Assembly: GCA_008692225.1 (NCBI GenBank)
Contig: VICG01000013.1
Span: forward strand, 2,103,001-2,167,000
Origin: Monilinia fructicola
Taxonomy: Eukaryota; Ascomycota; Leotiomycetes; Helotiales; Sclerotiniaceae
Length of the DNA stretch: 64,000 nt
Direction of reading: 5' to 3'
The position numbers and the translations under genes were made by a program. Positions 24,748 through 37,500 of this stretch are shown here, one piece after another (the stretch's first letter is position 1; each line of letters opens with the position of its first letter). The notes below the pieces were generated by a model that saw only the letters and a list, made by a program, of their open reading frames with translations, was not told the DNA's origin and searched no databases.

Positions 24748-26850
24748 GTTCTCGTGGGTGGTAATTTGCATTGGAATTTTAAAAGCATCATAGCCCTAGT
24801 ATAGCGAGATACCACACTGATATTCAGTTCAGAATACACTTTTGTCTTGCGAATAGATATAAGTTTATTAGTGTGCTATGCTATGCTGCACGAAATGCCG
24901 ATATTTGAAGCATTGGAAGGAGAAACCAATCACACTGCTAGATCATCTTCAAGGTAAAAAAAGAAAGAAAGAGAGAAAGAGACATCTACAAAGGCGGAAA
25001 TCACTTTCCTTTTCGAAATGCGCTGATGGTTCCAAGGTTCCAAGGTTATTCATGATGCCCAGGTGATTACATAGGATGCTATTGAGATGTGAGATGCTGT
25101 TACATACTTGGTACCTAGTATCATATCATCATGCGATAGGTAACCTTATGCGGTATCTAGATAGTCCACCATATCGAAAGTAACCATTCTTTGTGCCCGA
25201 CTTCTATTTTCGCTATTTAACTTCAGATATTGAGAGACTATGCATGGATCGGTCAGTCTATGACGGCAGAACAAAAATAGAGATGTTATGTTAATTGCTT
25301 TTCTATTCTGAACATACATTTGAAGGACGGGTGTATCCTTTGGTGTAGTAATATCTATGATATGGAAAAGGAGTCTGTCTGTACTCTGTATAACCATAAC
25401 ACAAGGATAATAAATGATAGATGGAAGAAAGACAATATTAATCAGAATCCATCGTGGAGAAGCATAAAGTGGGTCATATTAGCGAGACGGTGAGATTTGT
25501 GAATAGCCTCCAAAAAAAAGAGTTTGAAAAGAATCCAACCATGAAACCTTTGTTAAGTCCTCCGAATGCCCACACACTCTGACCGGCACCCATAGAAGAT
25601 AGGAAATCTATACCAAAAAGAAAACAAAAAAAGAAAAAGATGGCAAAAAGTTGAAACCCAACCGAAACCCCATCTCCAAACCACACAACGAATGTATTCC
25701 AATACCGCCACACCACGGTGAAGATCTCTCTGCAGAGTGAGGCCTCCCTCAAGAAATTATCTTCATTGCTTAAGACAACCGCAGCATCGTGAGTTTCCTA
25801 CACGAGTGGGCTGTCACCGCAGTGTTCGGACTGGGCACTGTTGGTGGCACCAATCGTTAGATTGATCCTTTGGATGTGGGTGTCGAGGAGCGTGGGCTCG
25901 TCTTAACCTTATGACCGTTACAGTCAAGAGTTTTGGGAGACTTTGAAGTATATGTATAGAAAGAGTGCCTGGGGAAAATTTGATTGGTGGATTGAATGGG
26001 GCTTCTCGGGTTATATTCGGGAGTGGAGCTGCTGGGACCTTGGGATCTTGACAAGTTCATAATGTAGCTACTGTCGAGGGTTATCATGGCCTCATGGTCA
26101 ACCTTTGTGATTTATTTAATTGTATCTGAAAACACCGTATGTATCCATTAATTTATTATCACCAAGTATGATTATATCTCTCTATCATTACCTATCTATC
26201 TACTCATCTACATATCTACCCGCCTATCTAAACAAGTAATATATAAAAAACCCCATTTCCATTCCAACACATCCTTCAACTACTTATACTACAAACCAAT
26301 ATACGCATACAATTCCACCACAGCGATGGCGAGGGCGTGAGATTTCATGGGATGTCTGGTTGGAGGGGCTTGGTAGGGCTTCGTTGGCTTTACTTTTACT
26401 TGAGTCTGGGTGGTGTGTGTATTTGTGGTTAGGGGGTTGAGAACCTGTGTTTTCTGCGATACGGATATGGGAATGGGAATGGGCATGGGAACGTGGATGG
26501 GAACATATTCTCGATACTCAGGAGTTTGATGTTTGATAAGACGGCGCTTTGTGGTTAATAGCTACGTACGTTTAAAGAACTTCACAAAGGTGTGCTGTTC
26601 TACCCAAACGATATGCATTGGTCTTGGTGTGGTGAGGTAATAATATAGAGACTTAAAGGTGCGCCCAACGTGAGTGTAGAATTAATGCAATGAATTTTTA
26701 TCAAGGGAAATGAATTTGAGATACCTGGTATCTATACTAATTATCGCTATACAATCCTGTACTCCGTAGTTTCTTTAACTGTAAAACTCCATACCATGCA
26801 TCATGCATAATCATCCAACATGATTGCCCCCCCAAATCTACCCCCCCCCC
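24748..26850. other. Intergenic between she4 and ASCH-like gene
   Basis: A 2.1-kb convergent spacer. I see no gene; open frames here are short and composed of A/T-rich or simple sequence. ATCTATCTACC-type simple sequence is at about 26175-26230. Confidence 0.55.
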
Positions 26851-29556
26851 TCATAAATCCAGATCCCCATCATTCTCATCATCTGAATCACCCACTTCTT
26901 TCCATATTCCTCCCATTGTGAGTGGCGGCCCTATAATCTCCCCATCCATCAAACTATTCTGTTCTCTCAACATTTGGCTTCTGGTCATTATTTGTGAGGA
27001 GCGGATCAGAGAGTATGGCAGAGGTGTTGAGGATGGATGGTGTTCTTCTTCTTCCATTGCGTCTTCTGGTGCATTGGAGCTTACTTCTTTTGCTTCGTTG
27101 TCGTTTTCAACTTCACTTTGACTTTCCACTTCAATGAATCTTCCTGAAGAGGGGCGAGAGACGACGGGCATGCTGTTTTCTTCGTAATCATCTTCACTTT
27201 GACTCTCAAGTTCAATCTCAATGACTGTTTTTCCGATCCTCCTGGGAACCACTGGTGATAACATCTGTGCCTGACTACTCGCCGCACTCGATGACGGGAT
27301 AGATCTTGGCTTCGTTGGTGACTCTGGAATGAGATCTGGGATAGGGGATTCCTTTCGGTGATAGCGTGGGGTAACAGGTGTTTGAGTTTGAGTATAATCC
27401 ACAGTTGATGCTTGAGATTTTCTTATACCATGGTTTTGTGAAGATGGTACATTGACAATGGAAGCTGGTATGGCAGCGGGAGGGGAAGAGGGAGGAGCTT
27501 GTACTTGTGTAAACTGTGCAATGTTGTTTGTAATTTGATCTTGTACTTCTTGGGATTCTGTTCTCGTGCTTGAGGTTCTGTCAAGTACAGGCGTCGAACG
27601 CACAATTTCGGAAGAATTAACTGTTGCAGAAGGTGAAGATGACCCAGACTGTGTAAATAGCGGCGGTAGTAGATTCGCAATTAGTTCTCCTAGAACTGCA
27701 GGTGGTACTCTCGCATATTTCTGTGGAGCCGCTTTGAACCATTGACGACTCTTCAATTCCTGAATAGTCATTGGATTTGCGAGTGCATATAACTCTAGAA
27801 TCTCATATGCAAACTTAGAACGTTTTTCACCTGCATTGAATTCGGAATTGCCAAGGCCATCAAGGGCTGTTATCTCCCCAGGCGCTTTTGGGGGGCCAAT
27901 GGCAGCCATATGAGTAAGGGTTGATAGTGGCTTGGTTTGGTATATCCAGATACGCGAGACTGTAGCTGGGAACTTATATGGTCTAAATTCGTGATTCTTA
28001 TTCCGAGAGATGATGTTTTCCACATGGGTAGGATATAGAGAGATGAATATGTCAGAACCTTCTGATCGAGGTGCCATAGCATCAAGCTGTTGGGTGGAGA
28101 GTCGTTGACTTTCAGGGTATTGACTTTTACCAAATTGAGTATGCTGGGGTTGAGTTTGGGTATGCTGAATTTGTGGACGCTTAATAGAAAGGTTTTCGTG
28201 TCGTGTATATTGACTTGTTCCATAAGATCCGATTCTGGACGCGTCTTCACTTGATGGAGTGCTCTCCCCAAGATTACTCAAACTTGATGAAGACATTATT
28301 CTTTCAGCGTGAAATTGTGTTTCCGCCCCTATGTCACCATAAAATGTTTCTGCGGGGCCCAGTGCCTCTTCCCCAGCGACTTCTGTTTGTCCGGTATCAT
28401 CCTTTGAGTGTGCATCGTCCGGCTCTGGCCCCTCAACTACACCTCCATCTTCATCTGCTGTATTTGTACGATCTTGGGAACCAGGATTACTTCCTAATAG
28501 TGTATCTTCCACAACTTGTGATTCCTCTTCTTCCTCATCCTCATCCTCTTCGGCATCCGAATCCAGAATCTCCAACTTCATATTACTTAACGCCGGAGTT
28601 CCTTGTCGACGCGTAGGCGATGATGAAAAGCCACGCTGAGTAGCAGGCTCTTCTTTTATAGGAGTATCCACTGCTAGCAAATCCTGGCTAAGATTGGGTA
28701 CAGCAAATCGTACAGTTTTAGTTGGACTCGAGCGCTTCGAAGGGGTTTGAGCTACTTGACTTTCATCCGTCCCAGTCTCATATGTATCCTCAACCTTCAA
28801 CCTCGGTAGCTTTTCGGCGCTCATATAAGTACTTGATCGTAAGGAGAAAGGGACTGCAATATTTGCAGATTGTTCTTGAAGTGGTAATCGCTGCCGTGAA
28901 GAACCTCCGAATTGGCTGGATGTTGGTGTGGCGGGTGATTGTGATGATGGGATTTCGAAAATCTTTCTGTGTCTTGGTGTTCGTGGCGGGGGCATCAAAC
29001 TTGTTGGAGCAGAATCATCAGGTTGAGGAAGCTTTCTTGGGCTTCTCCGAGGTGGATTTATTTCTGGAGGACTGGATATAGGGATAGCATAAATCGAGGC
29101 ATCTTCGGTGTTTTCTGCTGCCTCCGGTGCTCCAGAAAGTGGCCAATAGTCAAGCTGTGTGATTGTCTGAGTGGAAAAGGTAGGTATCCTCTCTCCATCA
29201 CCCAGAGTTTTCCTTCTATTCCTTGACTCTTTTTTCCTTTTCGTCACCGATTCATCACCCAAAGTCTTCCTTCGTTTCGATTTCCGTTTCGATTCTTCTT
29301 CTTCATAATCTCCTTCACTATCCTCAATATCATCCTCTACTTCCAATTCTTGTTCTTCCCTTTCATATAATTGCACCCAATCCATCTGCGTAAGAGTATC
29401 CTGTTTCTCGAGCTTCATTCCGGGTTTCCTGCCATAATTCCTGGTGATACGCTTCTTCTTCTCTGGAAATGTGGTTTGGTGCAATGGCTCAACTGCTTTG
29501 TAGGTTCGATTTGCAGGTGCACTACCTTTGGATTTTGTCTTTTTTTGTGGAGGCAT
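26851..29556 (-). CDS. Disordered protein with ASCH/PUA-like domain
   Basis: A single uninterrupted 901-codon frame starting MPPQKKTKSKG. The first ~490 residues are disordered, with basic patches (KRKSKRRKTLGDE, later a second RRKTLGDGE), acidic runs, many SP/TP sites and two similar short motifs, DTLTQMDWV and QTITQLDYW. Residues ~500-630 form a compact domain: DIFISLYPTHVENIISRNK, then HEFRPYKFP, RIWIYQTKPLSTL, and KFAYEILELYALANPMTIQE. This order (Lys/His-Glu-Phe-Arg, then I-Y, then a returning strand and P-I/T-x-x-E-L) is the pattern of ASCH and related PUA-like domains, which bind RNA or modified nucleic acid. The tail is Ser/Glu-rich and ends in DSDDENDGDLDL. Nuclear location is inferred from the basic clusters. 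I do not know a named orthologue. Confidence 0.8.
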   Translation of the reverse strand: MPPQKKTKSKGSAPANRTYKAVEPLHQTTFPEKKKRITRNYGRKPGMKLEKQDTLTQMDWVQLYEREEQELEVEDDIEDSEGDYEEEESKRKSKRRKTLGDESVTKRKKESRNRRKTLGDGERIPTFSTQTITQLDYWPLSGAPEAAENTEDASIYAIPISSPPEINPPRRSPRKLPQPDDSAPTSLMPPPRTPRHRKIFEIPSSQSPATPTSSQFGGSSRQRLPLQEQSANIAVPFSLRSSTYMSAEKLPRLKVEDTYETGTDESQVAQTPSKRSSPTKTVRFAVPNLSQDLLAVDTPIKEEPATQRGFSSSPTRRQGTPALSNMKLEILDSDAEEDEDEEEEESQVVEDTLLGSNPGSQDRTNTADEDGGVVEGPEPDDAHSKDDTGQTEVAGEEALGPAETFYGDIGAETQFHAERIMSSSSLSNLGESTPSSEDASRIGSYGTSQYTRHENLSIKRPQIQHTQTQPQHTQFGKSQYPESQRLSTQQLDAMAPRSEGSDIFISLYPTHVENIISRNKNHEFRPYKFPATVSRIWIYQTKPLSTLTHMAAIGPPKAPGEITALDGLGNSEFNAGEKRSKFAYEILELYALANPMTIQELKSRQWFKAAPQKYARVPPAVLGELIANLLPPLFTQSGSSSPSATVNSSEIVRSTPVLDRTSSTRTESQEVQDQITNNIAQFTQVQAPPSSPPAAIPASIVNVPSSQNHGIRKSQASTVDYTQTQTPVTPRYHRKESPIPDLIPESPTKPRSIPSSSAASSQAQMLSPVVPRRIGKTVIEIELESQSEDDYEENSMPVVSRPSSGRFIEVESQSEVENDNEAKEVSSNAPEDAMEEEEHHPSSTPLPYSLIRSSQIMTRSQMLREQNSLMDGEIIGPPLTMGGIWKEVGDSDDENDGDLDL

Positions 29557-32407
29557 ATTGCTTACAACTTTGTATGATTGTTCATATATAGATTACGATA
29601 TGATATGATATAGTATCATATATGGTAGGCTGATGTTGCCCCAACGCGTAAGTGCTTGTTATCTCTTATCGGACGCGTCGAGAACACGTGAATCTTTGCT
29701 TATTAAGCAACCTCATCTCAAGTATCAATATACCTTGGGCCTCTGTCTCGTCTCCCTTTCTTCCATTCTTCCATTGATTTATTCTGTCTTTTACTCCCCC
29801 CACGTCTCACTCCCCTTCATGAAGATAATTATTGATCCTCAGCATTTTTATTACGATTTCATATTGACAAGATCTACGGAGTAAAGCCTTGACTCTGCCA
29901 TTCCTCGCTCTCATCGCATATAACTCGGAGATGAATGCTTTAGCAATAGCGAATTTCGGAATGGTTATAAGTATGTAACAGTGTGTGCCGTCTTTCGTAC
30001 ATCCACCACAATGATTTGTCCGGATAATCGTCACCAGTGACATCCAGTGGCACTTATAATCTGCATGTTATAGTTGTGCCAACGCATGTATGCTTTTAGC
30101 GACAATGCCTACCGCAAAGGTACGTTAAATGTCGGCAACATGTCTATACTAGGGAGCATCGAAATTCGACATAGTTCTTGCAGATGTCTCCTTGATTGCA
30201 ATGGATCACTCACACCTTTACCGTAGTGATCAGGCAAATACGGGCCAGACGGGAAAGTCGTGTTAGACAAAGGTTTCCTCCACTCTCATATCAATTGGCA
30301 GTGTGTACTTTACTTCTTGGGCACGACGTGTAATGAAGAACCTGTCTCAAGTGCGAAGAGGTCTTCTAGTATCGTGTGATACGCTTAGCATTCATGAGTC
30401 GTGTTGCGGCTCGAAAAAACGAAAGCTCAAATACTTGGATCTTCTCGATCTTCGTCCTTTGTGGTACTATGGTCCATGATCTCACGAACCTCCAAACTGA
30501 TCTATCACAATCCCAACATTTAAATCGCTTTACCCTGAACCCCAGACCCCAAACTGCAGTTCATAATGTTGAATACATATATGCCTGACCATTATTCCAC
30601 GATGTGCATATTCGTTTATATAATTATGTTCGTCACAGACTCACACGCATGACCTTCCCCTACGAACCAATTCCAGTGGATATCGAGGTGTACTGGGCTC
30701 TGGGATCTGTGTTACATATGATCATGTAGCTGAGATATGCGACTATCGTAACACTTCTGCCTTTAACAACATACACACATTTTTTCAGTCACAAGCCCGG
30801 ACACATGACCCTCATATCCAATACCAGATAAACAAGAGACTTCACGACTCTTACAAATGCTTGTTGCAATGAGATATGCAGTGAACAGGTCACGCGATGG
30901 ACGAAATAAATCGCACACCAAGAAGCACTTCCCTTCCAAACTGACGTATCACATCCCGAGAGACTATCCAATCCTCAAATCTGAACTGGAATGTTGAAGA
31001 GCATCGTGAAGCGTTCAAGCCTAAAGGACCATCGGATTGCTAAATCCCAATTAGGACATTGAATGTGTTACGAGGTATAGTGTGTCTCGATTCTAGTGTG
31101 CGAATCATTCCGTTCATTGCGTGCATATCGATATGCCATACTTCTATCCGTCACAGCCCGAGATATAGGAGCATGATCTGCATAAGAACTCTCGATGGAT
31201 ATGGGGCGTTCAAAGTTGTGTTACATTTGTTGACTTACTTGAAGGATACATGCAACAAATGCAGCACTTCTTTGAAAATATACAATGCTTAAACGTCGTC
31301 TCGGCGGAATCGGAATCACAAAGAGTCCTGCCTCGGAAAAAACGCCATAAGAACCCCAATGTAAGTAAGTCAAGGATCAAGATACTGTATTACCCTTGTT
31401 GCATTGAATGAGACATGCAACAAAAAAAAATGCAGTAGATGATGATATCCTGCTAACAGGTCAAAGTGTAGGAAGGGTGCGGTCAGGCACACACACATGC
31501 TTGCAGAACCACACTAGTGGATACCAGTACCAGCTGCTCGGTCGAGTATGCCTGTGTTATACCTGTGTTACTCCTGTTGGTTTCCCTGAGATATGCAACA
31601 AAAGCTGCTTGTTTATACCCATTGGATTAAGGGGTGTCAAGGCAGGCGTCGCTCGGCGATTTTCTTACCCAATGCTAGTTGCATACGTTGATCACAATGG
31701 ATTTTAGTATACCCAGTCTGATCTTGTATGACCTGTGGTTCTTGAACTCAGTCTTGCAACAAAACATGTTGAGATATTACACGAACAGGGGGCAATGAGG
31801 GGCGAAATGTGGTCATCATTTAGTGCAAGCAGTGGAATGATACTTAGATTGACAATGTACGTGCCATTCGTATCATGGAGATGCCCTCCATCGAGATTTG
31901 TACCTTTGTACATTTGTATCACTCTTGGTGGACTGAGACGTGCAACAAAAGATATCATTTCCTTGCTGGTTTCGTGGCTGCATGAGTGCTACTTGTGTTG
32001 GTAGGACTCAGACATGCAACAAAAGAGAGCAGTTGTTGGCCCAGGTCCATGGTGGTGGGATGGGTGGAGGTCAGCATACCTGGCGGTGTGAGAAGACACC
32101 CACTACATTTTTCGAGGTTGGACAAGGGTTGGCTTATACCCAGATGGATATTAATTCATATCAACTACCCCCTAGACGTGACCAAATCATCAAATCACTT
32201 CACTACCATCGTTCGTCTGTGCTAAAGTGTCACCATCAAAATATAGAATAGCGAATAATTAAATTGTTTTGAATTTTGTTTTGTTTTTACTTTCATTCTC
32301 TGCTATTTACAGCCGAACACACCACCGGTATCTCATTATTGAAGAAAAAATTCCGCATTAAACCGTTGACCCAAGCACCACGCCGATAACCACAAAACCC
32401 AACCGAA
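29557..32407. other. Intergenic with diverged repeat motif
   Basis: No coding gene is supported over 2.85 kb. The right part holds a recurring TGCAACAAA-centred motif, described separately. The left end includes the promoter of the ASCH-like gene, the right end the 3' UTR of the ADH gene. Confidence 0.55.
31205..32035. repeat. Array of diverged repeats with TGCAACAAA core
   Basis: The core TGCAACAAA occurs six times on the plus strand, at about 31251, 31416, 31594, 31755, 31941 and 32015. Spacing is 165, 178, 161, 186 and 74 bp. Most copies follow a similar lead-in of the form TTGTTGN(8-12)CTGAGACATGCAACAAAA. A weaker relative (GTTGCAATGAGATATGCAGTG) is at about 30863. Between the cores the sequence is poorly conserved. 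Confidence 0.6.
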
Positions 32408-33584
32408 TTACTTGCTGGTATCTACAACATATCGTCCAGCAATCTTGCCCTCAACCATCAGGTCATAAACCTTCTGCAACTCGCTCAAACCACAGACCTG
32501 GTATGGAGCTTTGATAAGACCGCGTCTGAAGAACTCAATGGCCTCGGCGGAGTCCTGGCGATTACCAACGTATGATCCCTTGATGGTAATCATTCTGACA
32601 ACAGTCTCGAAAACAGGAGCGCGAAGGTAAGCATTGGCTGGTAGGCCGATGGCCACAACAACTCCACGTGGTCGAACGTATTCTGCCGCTTGCTGGAATG
32701 GCTTCTCGTTGACAGCAACCAAGAGAACAGCATGTGGTCCCTGTCCGTCGCGTGTACATGCCTTGACGTCATTGACCAAATTCTTGCTTGACAAAAAGTC
32801 AACGTAATGCTGCGCGCCCAATTCTCTGGTCATCTTTTCCTTCTCGGCCCCACCATCAATGGCAATGATATCCAAACCCATAGCTCTTCCGTACTGGCAA
32901 GCAAGTGATCCTAATCCACCTCCAGCACCAACGATAGCGATGGTTTGTCCCGGTCGCACTCCGGATTCTTTAATTCCTTTGTATACAGTGATACCGGCGC
33001 AGAGAACCGGGGCGATGGCCTCCAAGTCGCACTCTTTGGGGATACGGGCAACGTGTGCAGCCTTTGCGATGCAGTATTGTTGGAATGTACCATCAACAGT
33101 GTAGCCTGAGAGTAAGGCTTTAGGGCAGAGAGGTTCATCAGATTGTTGACAGAAGTCACAAGCGAGACAACTTCCATGAAGCCACTGTTGACATCGAATT
33201 AGCATTTCAATTTTCACTACGTGAAGAACAATCAACGTACCTTTACACCAGCATAATCACCGATCTGAATATCTTCAACAAGACTACCGACTGCGACGAC
33301 GACACCAGCACCTTCGTGACCGCCCACAAGTGGGAGCTTGACGGCTAATGGCCAATCGCCATTTACGGCGTGTAAATCTGTGTGGCAAACACCGGAATAT
33401 TTGATGTTGACAAGAACTTCATCTGGACCTGGCTCTCGGACTGGAATCTTTTTGTAGATGACGGCTGGGAAGGGAGTTGGGTTAGTTTTATGGTGAGGGC
33501 AGAGGGATCACGAAGAGATATAAACTTACGTTTTCCGGTCTCTTCGAGGACTTGTGCCCATTGTTCTTTTGGAAGGTTCTCCAT
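32408..33584 (-). CDS. adh1: Zinc-dependent alcohol dehydrogenase, Adh1 type
   Basis: Three exons on the minus strand (33530-33584, 33241-33464, 32408-33184) give 351 residues, the usual cytosolic fungal ADH length. Catalytic zinc ligands are in [15 protein letters not shown] (Cys45) and VGGHEGAG (His68 with Glu69). The structural zinc cysteines 99, 102, 105 and 113 are in [19 protein letters not shown]. The NAD loop is [12 protein letters not shown]. The end is [13 protein letters not shown]. It interconverts ethanol and acetaldehyde with NAD(H); which direction dominates cannot be read here. Introns of 65 and 56 bp fall at clean frame joins. The 5' side has a CA-rich (GT on plus) tract at about 33600-33660. 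Confidence 0.95.
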
Positions 33585-33599
33585 TTTGAGAGTTGTAGT

Positions 33600-33660
33600 G
33601 TGTATGTATGTGTGTGTGGTTTGTGTGTGTGGTTTGTGTGTGTGTTTGTATTTGTGTATG
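33600..33660. repeat. (GT)n-rich tract in adh1 5' region
   Basis: GTATGTATGTGTGTGT followed by GTTTGTGTGTGT units, immediately upstream of the adh1 start codon and so probably in its 5' UTR or promoter. Confidence 0.8.
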
Positions 33661-34542
33661 TAGAGGAGTTACGTGTTGTTAGATAGTTGTTAAACTTCTT
33701 GACGTAGTGGGGATGGAAGAGATATGATTGTATTGAGGCGAAATAAATAAGAGTGATCGAATGATTGCAATTGAATGATGACGAATGACTGAAAGGGTGG
33801 GAATGGATTCAATATATATACCTGTTTGAATTAACATGCGATCGAGGTAATCCAAGGTCATTCATTCATAACATTCATTGATCCATCCATCCATTCATTC
33901 CAGTTACCCCTCCAAGAAACAAGAAAGTAACCCCACCCGGGCTTGACTGATGTTTCGTCTATCCTGATCCATAGTCACGCATTTCAAAAGCTTCCGTCTT
34001 TTTAAACCTTCTTTCTTGATTCTTACTTCTCATTGGCTCAATTGATCATTGACTTCACCTTGCTTCATCGGTCCCCGGCTCGGGTTGATGGAATAGTTAT
34101 TCTTTAGGAAGTCTATCCACTAAATTGGTAGATCATGAAGGTACTAGTTAGTATATTGACTAGACACGTTACTGCGTGGTATGGTCCGGGTTAACGGCGG
34201 TGGACATGTGGAAGAAGGCCGACGAGTAGTTTAGCTGGAATCTTGCATATGCATGCATTACTCAGAGAGTCGGAGCAAAAATAAACAAATAGTTGAGTGA
34301 GTGGATGGGGTCCACCCCCAGCTGAAGGGTTGACGTCGAAGCATACCTAATCATTGTCCGTTAACGTACCTAAGGCTATCTTATGTTATAGTGGGCTGAT
34401 TTTGTTCGATATTCATCCTGTTCATCCTGTTCATCCATGATTTGCTATGTAAGAATGTCCTGTTTCTCGAGTATGATGAGGTGAGGTAAGGTTTACGGGC
34501 AGGGCAGGATTCACTCCATCCAGTCAGCCAGTGTGACCTGCG

Positions 34543-34594
34543 AATACCAATACCAATACCAATACCAATACCAATACCAATCAATACCAATACC
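34543..34594. repeat. (TACCAA)n hexanucleotide microsatellite
   Basis: About eight TACCAA units with one truncated unit (CAATCAATACC). On the minus strand it reads as Gly-Ile repeats, which makes a spurious open frame. Confidence 0.88.
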
Positions 34595-37500
34595 ATGACT
34601 TCGGAATCATGGATACCTCCTGTACCTACCGGTACTGGGTACATGTATGTATTCATGTCTACATATGGAAACTGTCCGCCCCCTTTGAAATTAGCTGCTG
34701 GATCTTCTCCACGTAATGCGGGGAAGAGGTGTTGTCACGAGACGAGACTGGTGGACTACCTAGGTACTGACTGTAACACACACACTCCCACGCTACCACA
34801 CTACCACGTATTCTACAGTATTTCGTCTCACTAAAAGGGGGAATGCGGGGTTCAAACACGGCCTTCCTCTTCCTCCCCCCCAATTGACTTTCTGCTGTAA
34901 TACATTTTGCCTTGTTATTTATTAACTTCCTTATGCAAACAGAGAGATGGATCTGTAAGGTTCATTAATCAACCAGCTAACTACTGTACACTGTACAGTA
35001 ATAACTAATGTGAGTAAGTAGTCAACCAACTACTGTAACTAACGTAAAACAACAAACTAGTTCTAACCAGTAATCTAATCTAACCTGGAACTAATTAACT
35101 GATCAAACTCAACTAAACTACCTCCCTCCCTTTGATCCGAAATACAATAATCCGGACATCAGGAACAAGTTTTGTCTCTCCAATGTCTCTCCAATGTCTC
35201 CATCCTTTCTTTTCTCGGGATTCTCCTGCTTTCTCGGAATTCCCATTCTTTTTTCATCTCTCACCATCTCTCACACACACTCTCACTCTCTCTCTCGTGA
35301 AAACTCTGTTTATTCGGTCCTTCGTGCTACTTCACGCCACTATCATCACGTTGTGATGTTGATTAGTCCCAGATCCGTTCCTGAGTGATGGATTTTTCCT
35401 TCTTCTAGACTGAACTATTAAGCACAAGTATGATTGGTGATACGACATATCAAGTGGGCTGTTTTGGGGGTGGTCTGATTTCTCAGGCTGGTCAAGTACT
35501 GCTCTGTAGATAGGCTTGATGCGGCGGCATGCGGCTGAATCATGGCCCGAGAATACCTGACCTAGGCCCAAACTGTCGCTGGGTTCGCTTTGTGAAGTTG
35601 GTGTGATTGATGATGTAAATTGTATCGAGCAATCCAAGAACCTCTCTCTCGTTGCTGGATTGTAATTGAATTCGCGTTCGCAATTTATCTTGATGATCAA
35701 TTCGAAGAATGCTATGTCTTCATACAGAAACTTTAAGGTTGGGGCTATGGTTGATTACTGGGCCTTTACCCTTCGTTACACAGCTTGGTGACATTCGCAG
35801 ATGCCAACAGTGCAGGTTGATGTAAGGAGGGACAGCACATATACTGATATGCTGAAAGCTCTCGCGATGCCTTGTTCCTCCAGGATAGAATAACAGATAT
35901 TGAAGCGCCTTGCGCATCCAGCGATTGATGCACGCAGCCACGACTCCACTTCAGATTCGCAGAGTTTGAGAATTTCCTAAAAAAAACAGTTAGTTAAATC
36001 GATAGCTGACACTAGAGTGTTTGCCAACATCTCATTGCTTTTAGAAAAAATCAACAACGACAAGACGAGCCGAAATCGATAGCTTCTATCGTGAGCATGT
36101 TTCCAGCATCTGCCAGTGCCTTAAATAGAGAAAGACAGCCCCGAGCTAGTTCGCTGCCGCGTTGATTGAGACATAGATTACCACCGACTCATCAGTTGTA
36201 TATTACAAAGTTGGAGCTATGAGACATTGGATTATATATATCATCTTCAGATGAGTTGGGAAGGTTTGGGAGCATGGAAGCCTATCCTGAGCTTTCTAGG
36301 CAACCCGTGGACACTCTTTTTCGAATAATCCGATGATGAAGTCTTGATTTGAGAGGGCCAACTGATTTGAGATTTCCAACAAGGTCGAGAAATTTGCTAC
36401 GCTTGAAAAGCATAGCACCTTTGAATAATTCGCCTTGTCTGAATGATTGGATTTATTGGAAAACGCGAGGTTTTCCACATATCAAGAATCAAAAAGAGTG
36501 GTGTCTAAACAACTTTGGATAGACTGTCATATCCGAGGATGCAAATGCTACATGCAAAATCTGTGTACACAAGGACGAGAACGATGCTGGGTTCCTCTAT
36601 TTTTATTCTTTTGTGCTTTATTTTTATTTTTATTTTTTTGAAATGTCTGTTACAACAACCATGAGGAGTAGCCTCTTCAAGAGGTGAACCGTATCTATAC
36701 ACCAAAACTGTTTGGGCGACCGAGTAGTACATTTTCAAGTGCATTGGTGTCGACTGCAGCCCCCCCTTTAATAGGGACAATAAAGTTGAAGCAGCATGAA
36801 CGGTCCGGTAAGGTAAGGTTCGTGAGAACAGTGTCATAAACCTTCCAATGATTGACGCACTGCAATCCCCATTTGGTTCAAAAACAAATATATCAGAGCA
36901 CTGGCTCCCAAATAAAATGACTTGGCATGTATCATCACAAGGCGAGAGAATATCAATGTGCTGCAACCACACACTCACATTTCTTTCCAATGGGAAGTCG
37001 TTGTCCTCACCTTATTTCAATATCTTGGCTCTCAGTGTCCCTTCTCACTATGAGTTGGCGGTATGGAAGTCATCGTGGAATCATCACACCTGTTTTCCTA
37101 CGCTCTGCTCCTCTTTTTTCGCCTTTCATCTCGAATTTCGATTCGCCGGTCCTGCTCTGGTGCTTTTTTGTCATCGTGGAAGCGGTACCTTCACGTCATC
37201 TCTCTACATTCGTCAGAGGCGAAGTTCTCTGTTTGCCGCGACTGAGATGTGCTGATGATACGGAGCTTATGTTGAAAGTGATGTAGAAGCGAGCGGATAT
37301 CCCTTCGTTTGCTTGCTGGCTCAGAGTAAAGCCTTTCTGGTCTTGTGTATGTTTTTTAGATGAACATTGATGTTTTAATGTGGATGTTTTTCTGTGGTGG
37401 AGTTCTTGTGATGAATCTTTTGGTGGCCGTCTTTCAGTTGATGCTTTTGTAGAGATGGAAGTTTTGCTGATAGACATGGTATACATAAACACAGCTTTTC

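Noticed and set aside
31205..32035. CRISPR-like array
   Set aside because: The repeats are short, degenerate and spaced 74-186 bp in a eukaryotic genome; there are no conserved direct repeats or cas genes.
36505..37286. Several 100-160 codon frames on both strands
   Set aside because: They overlap each other in opposite directions and contain no motif; composition is as expected for non-coding DNA.
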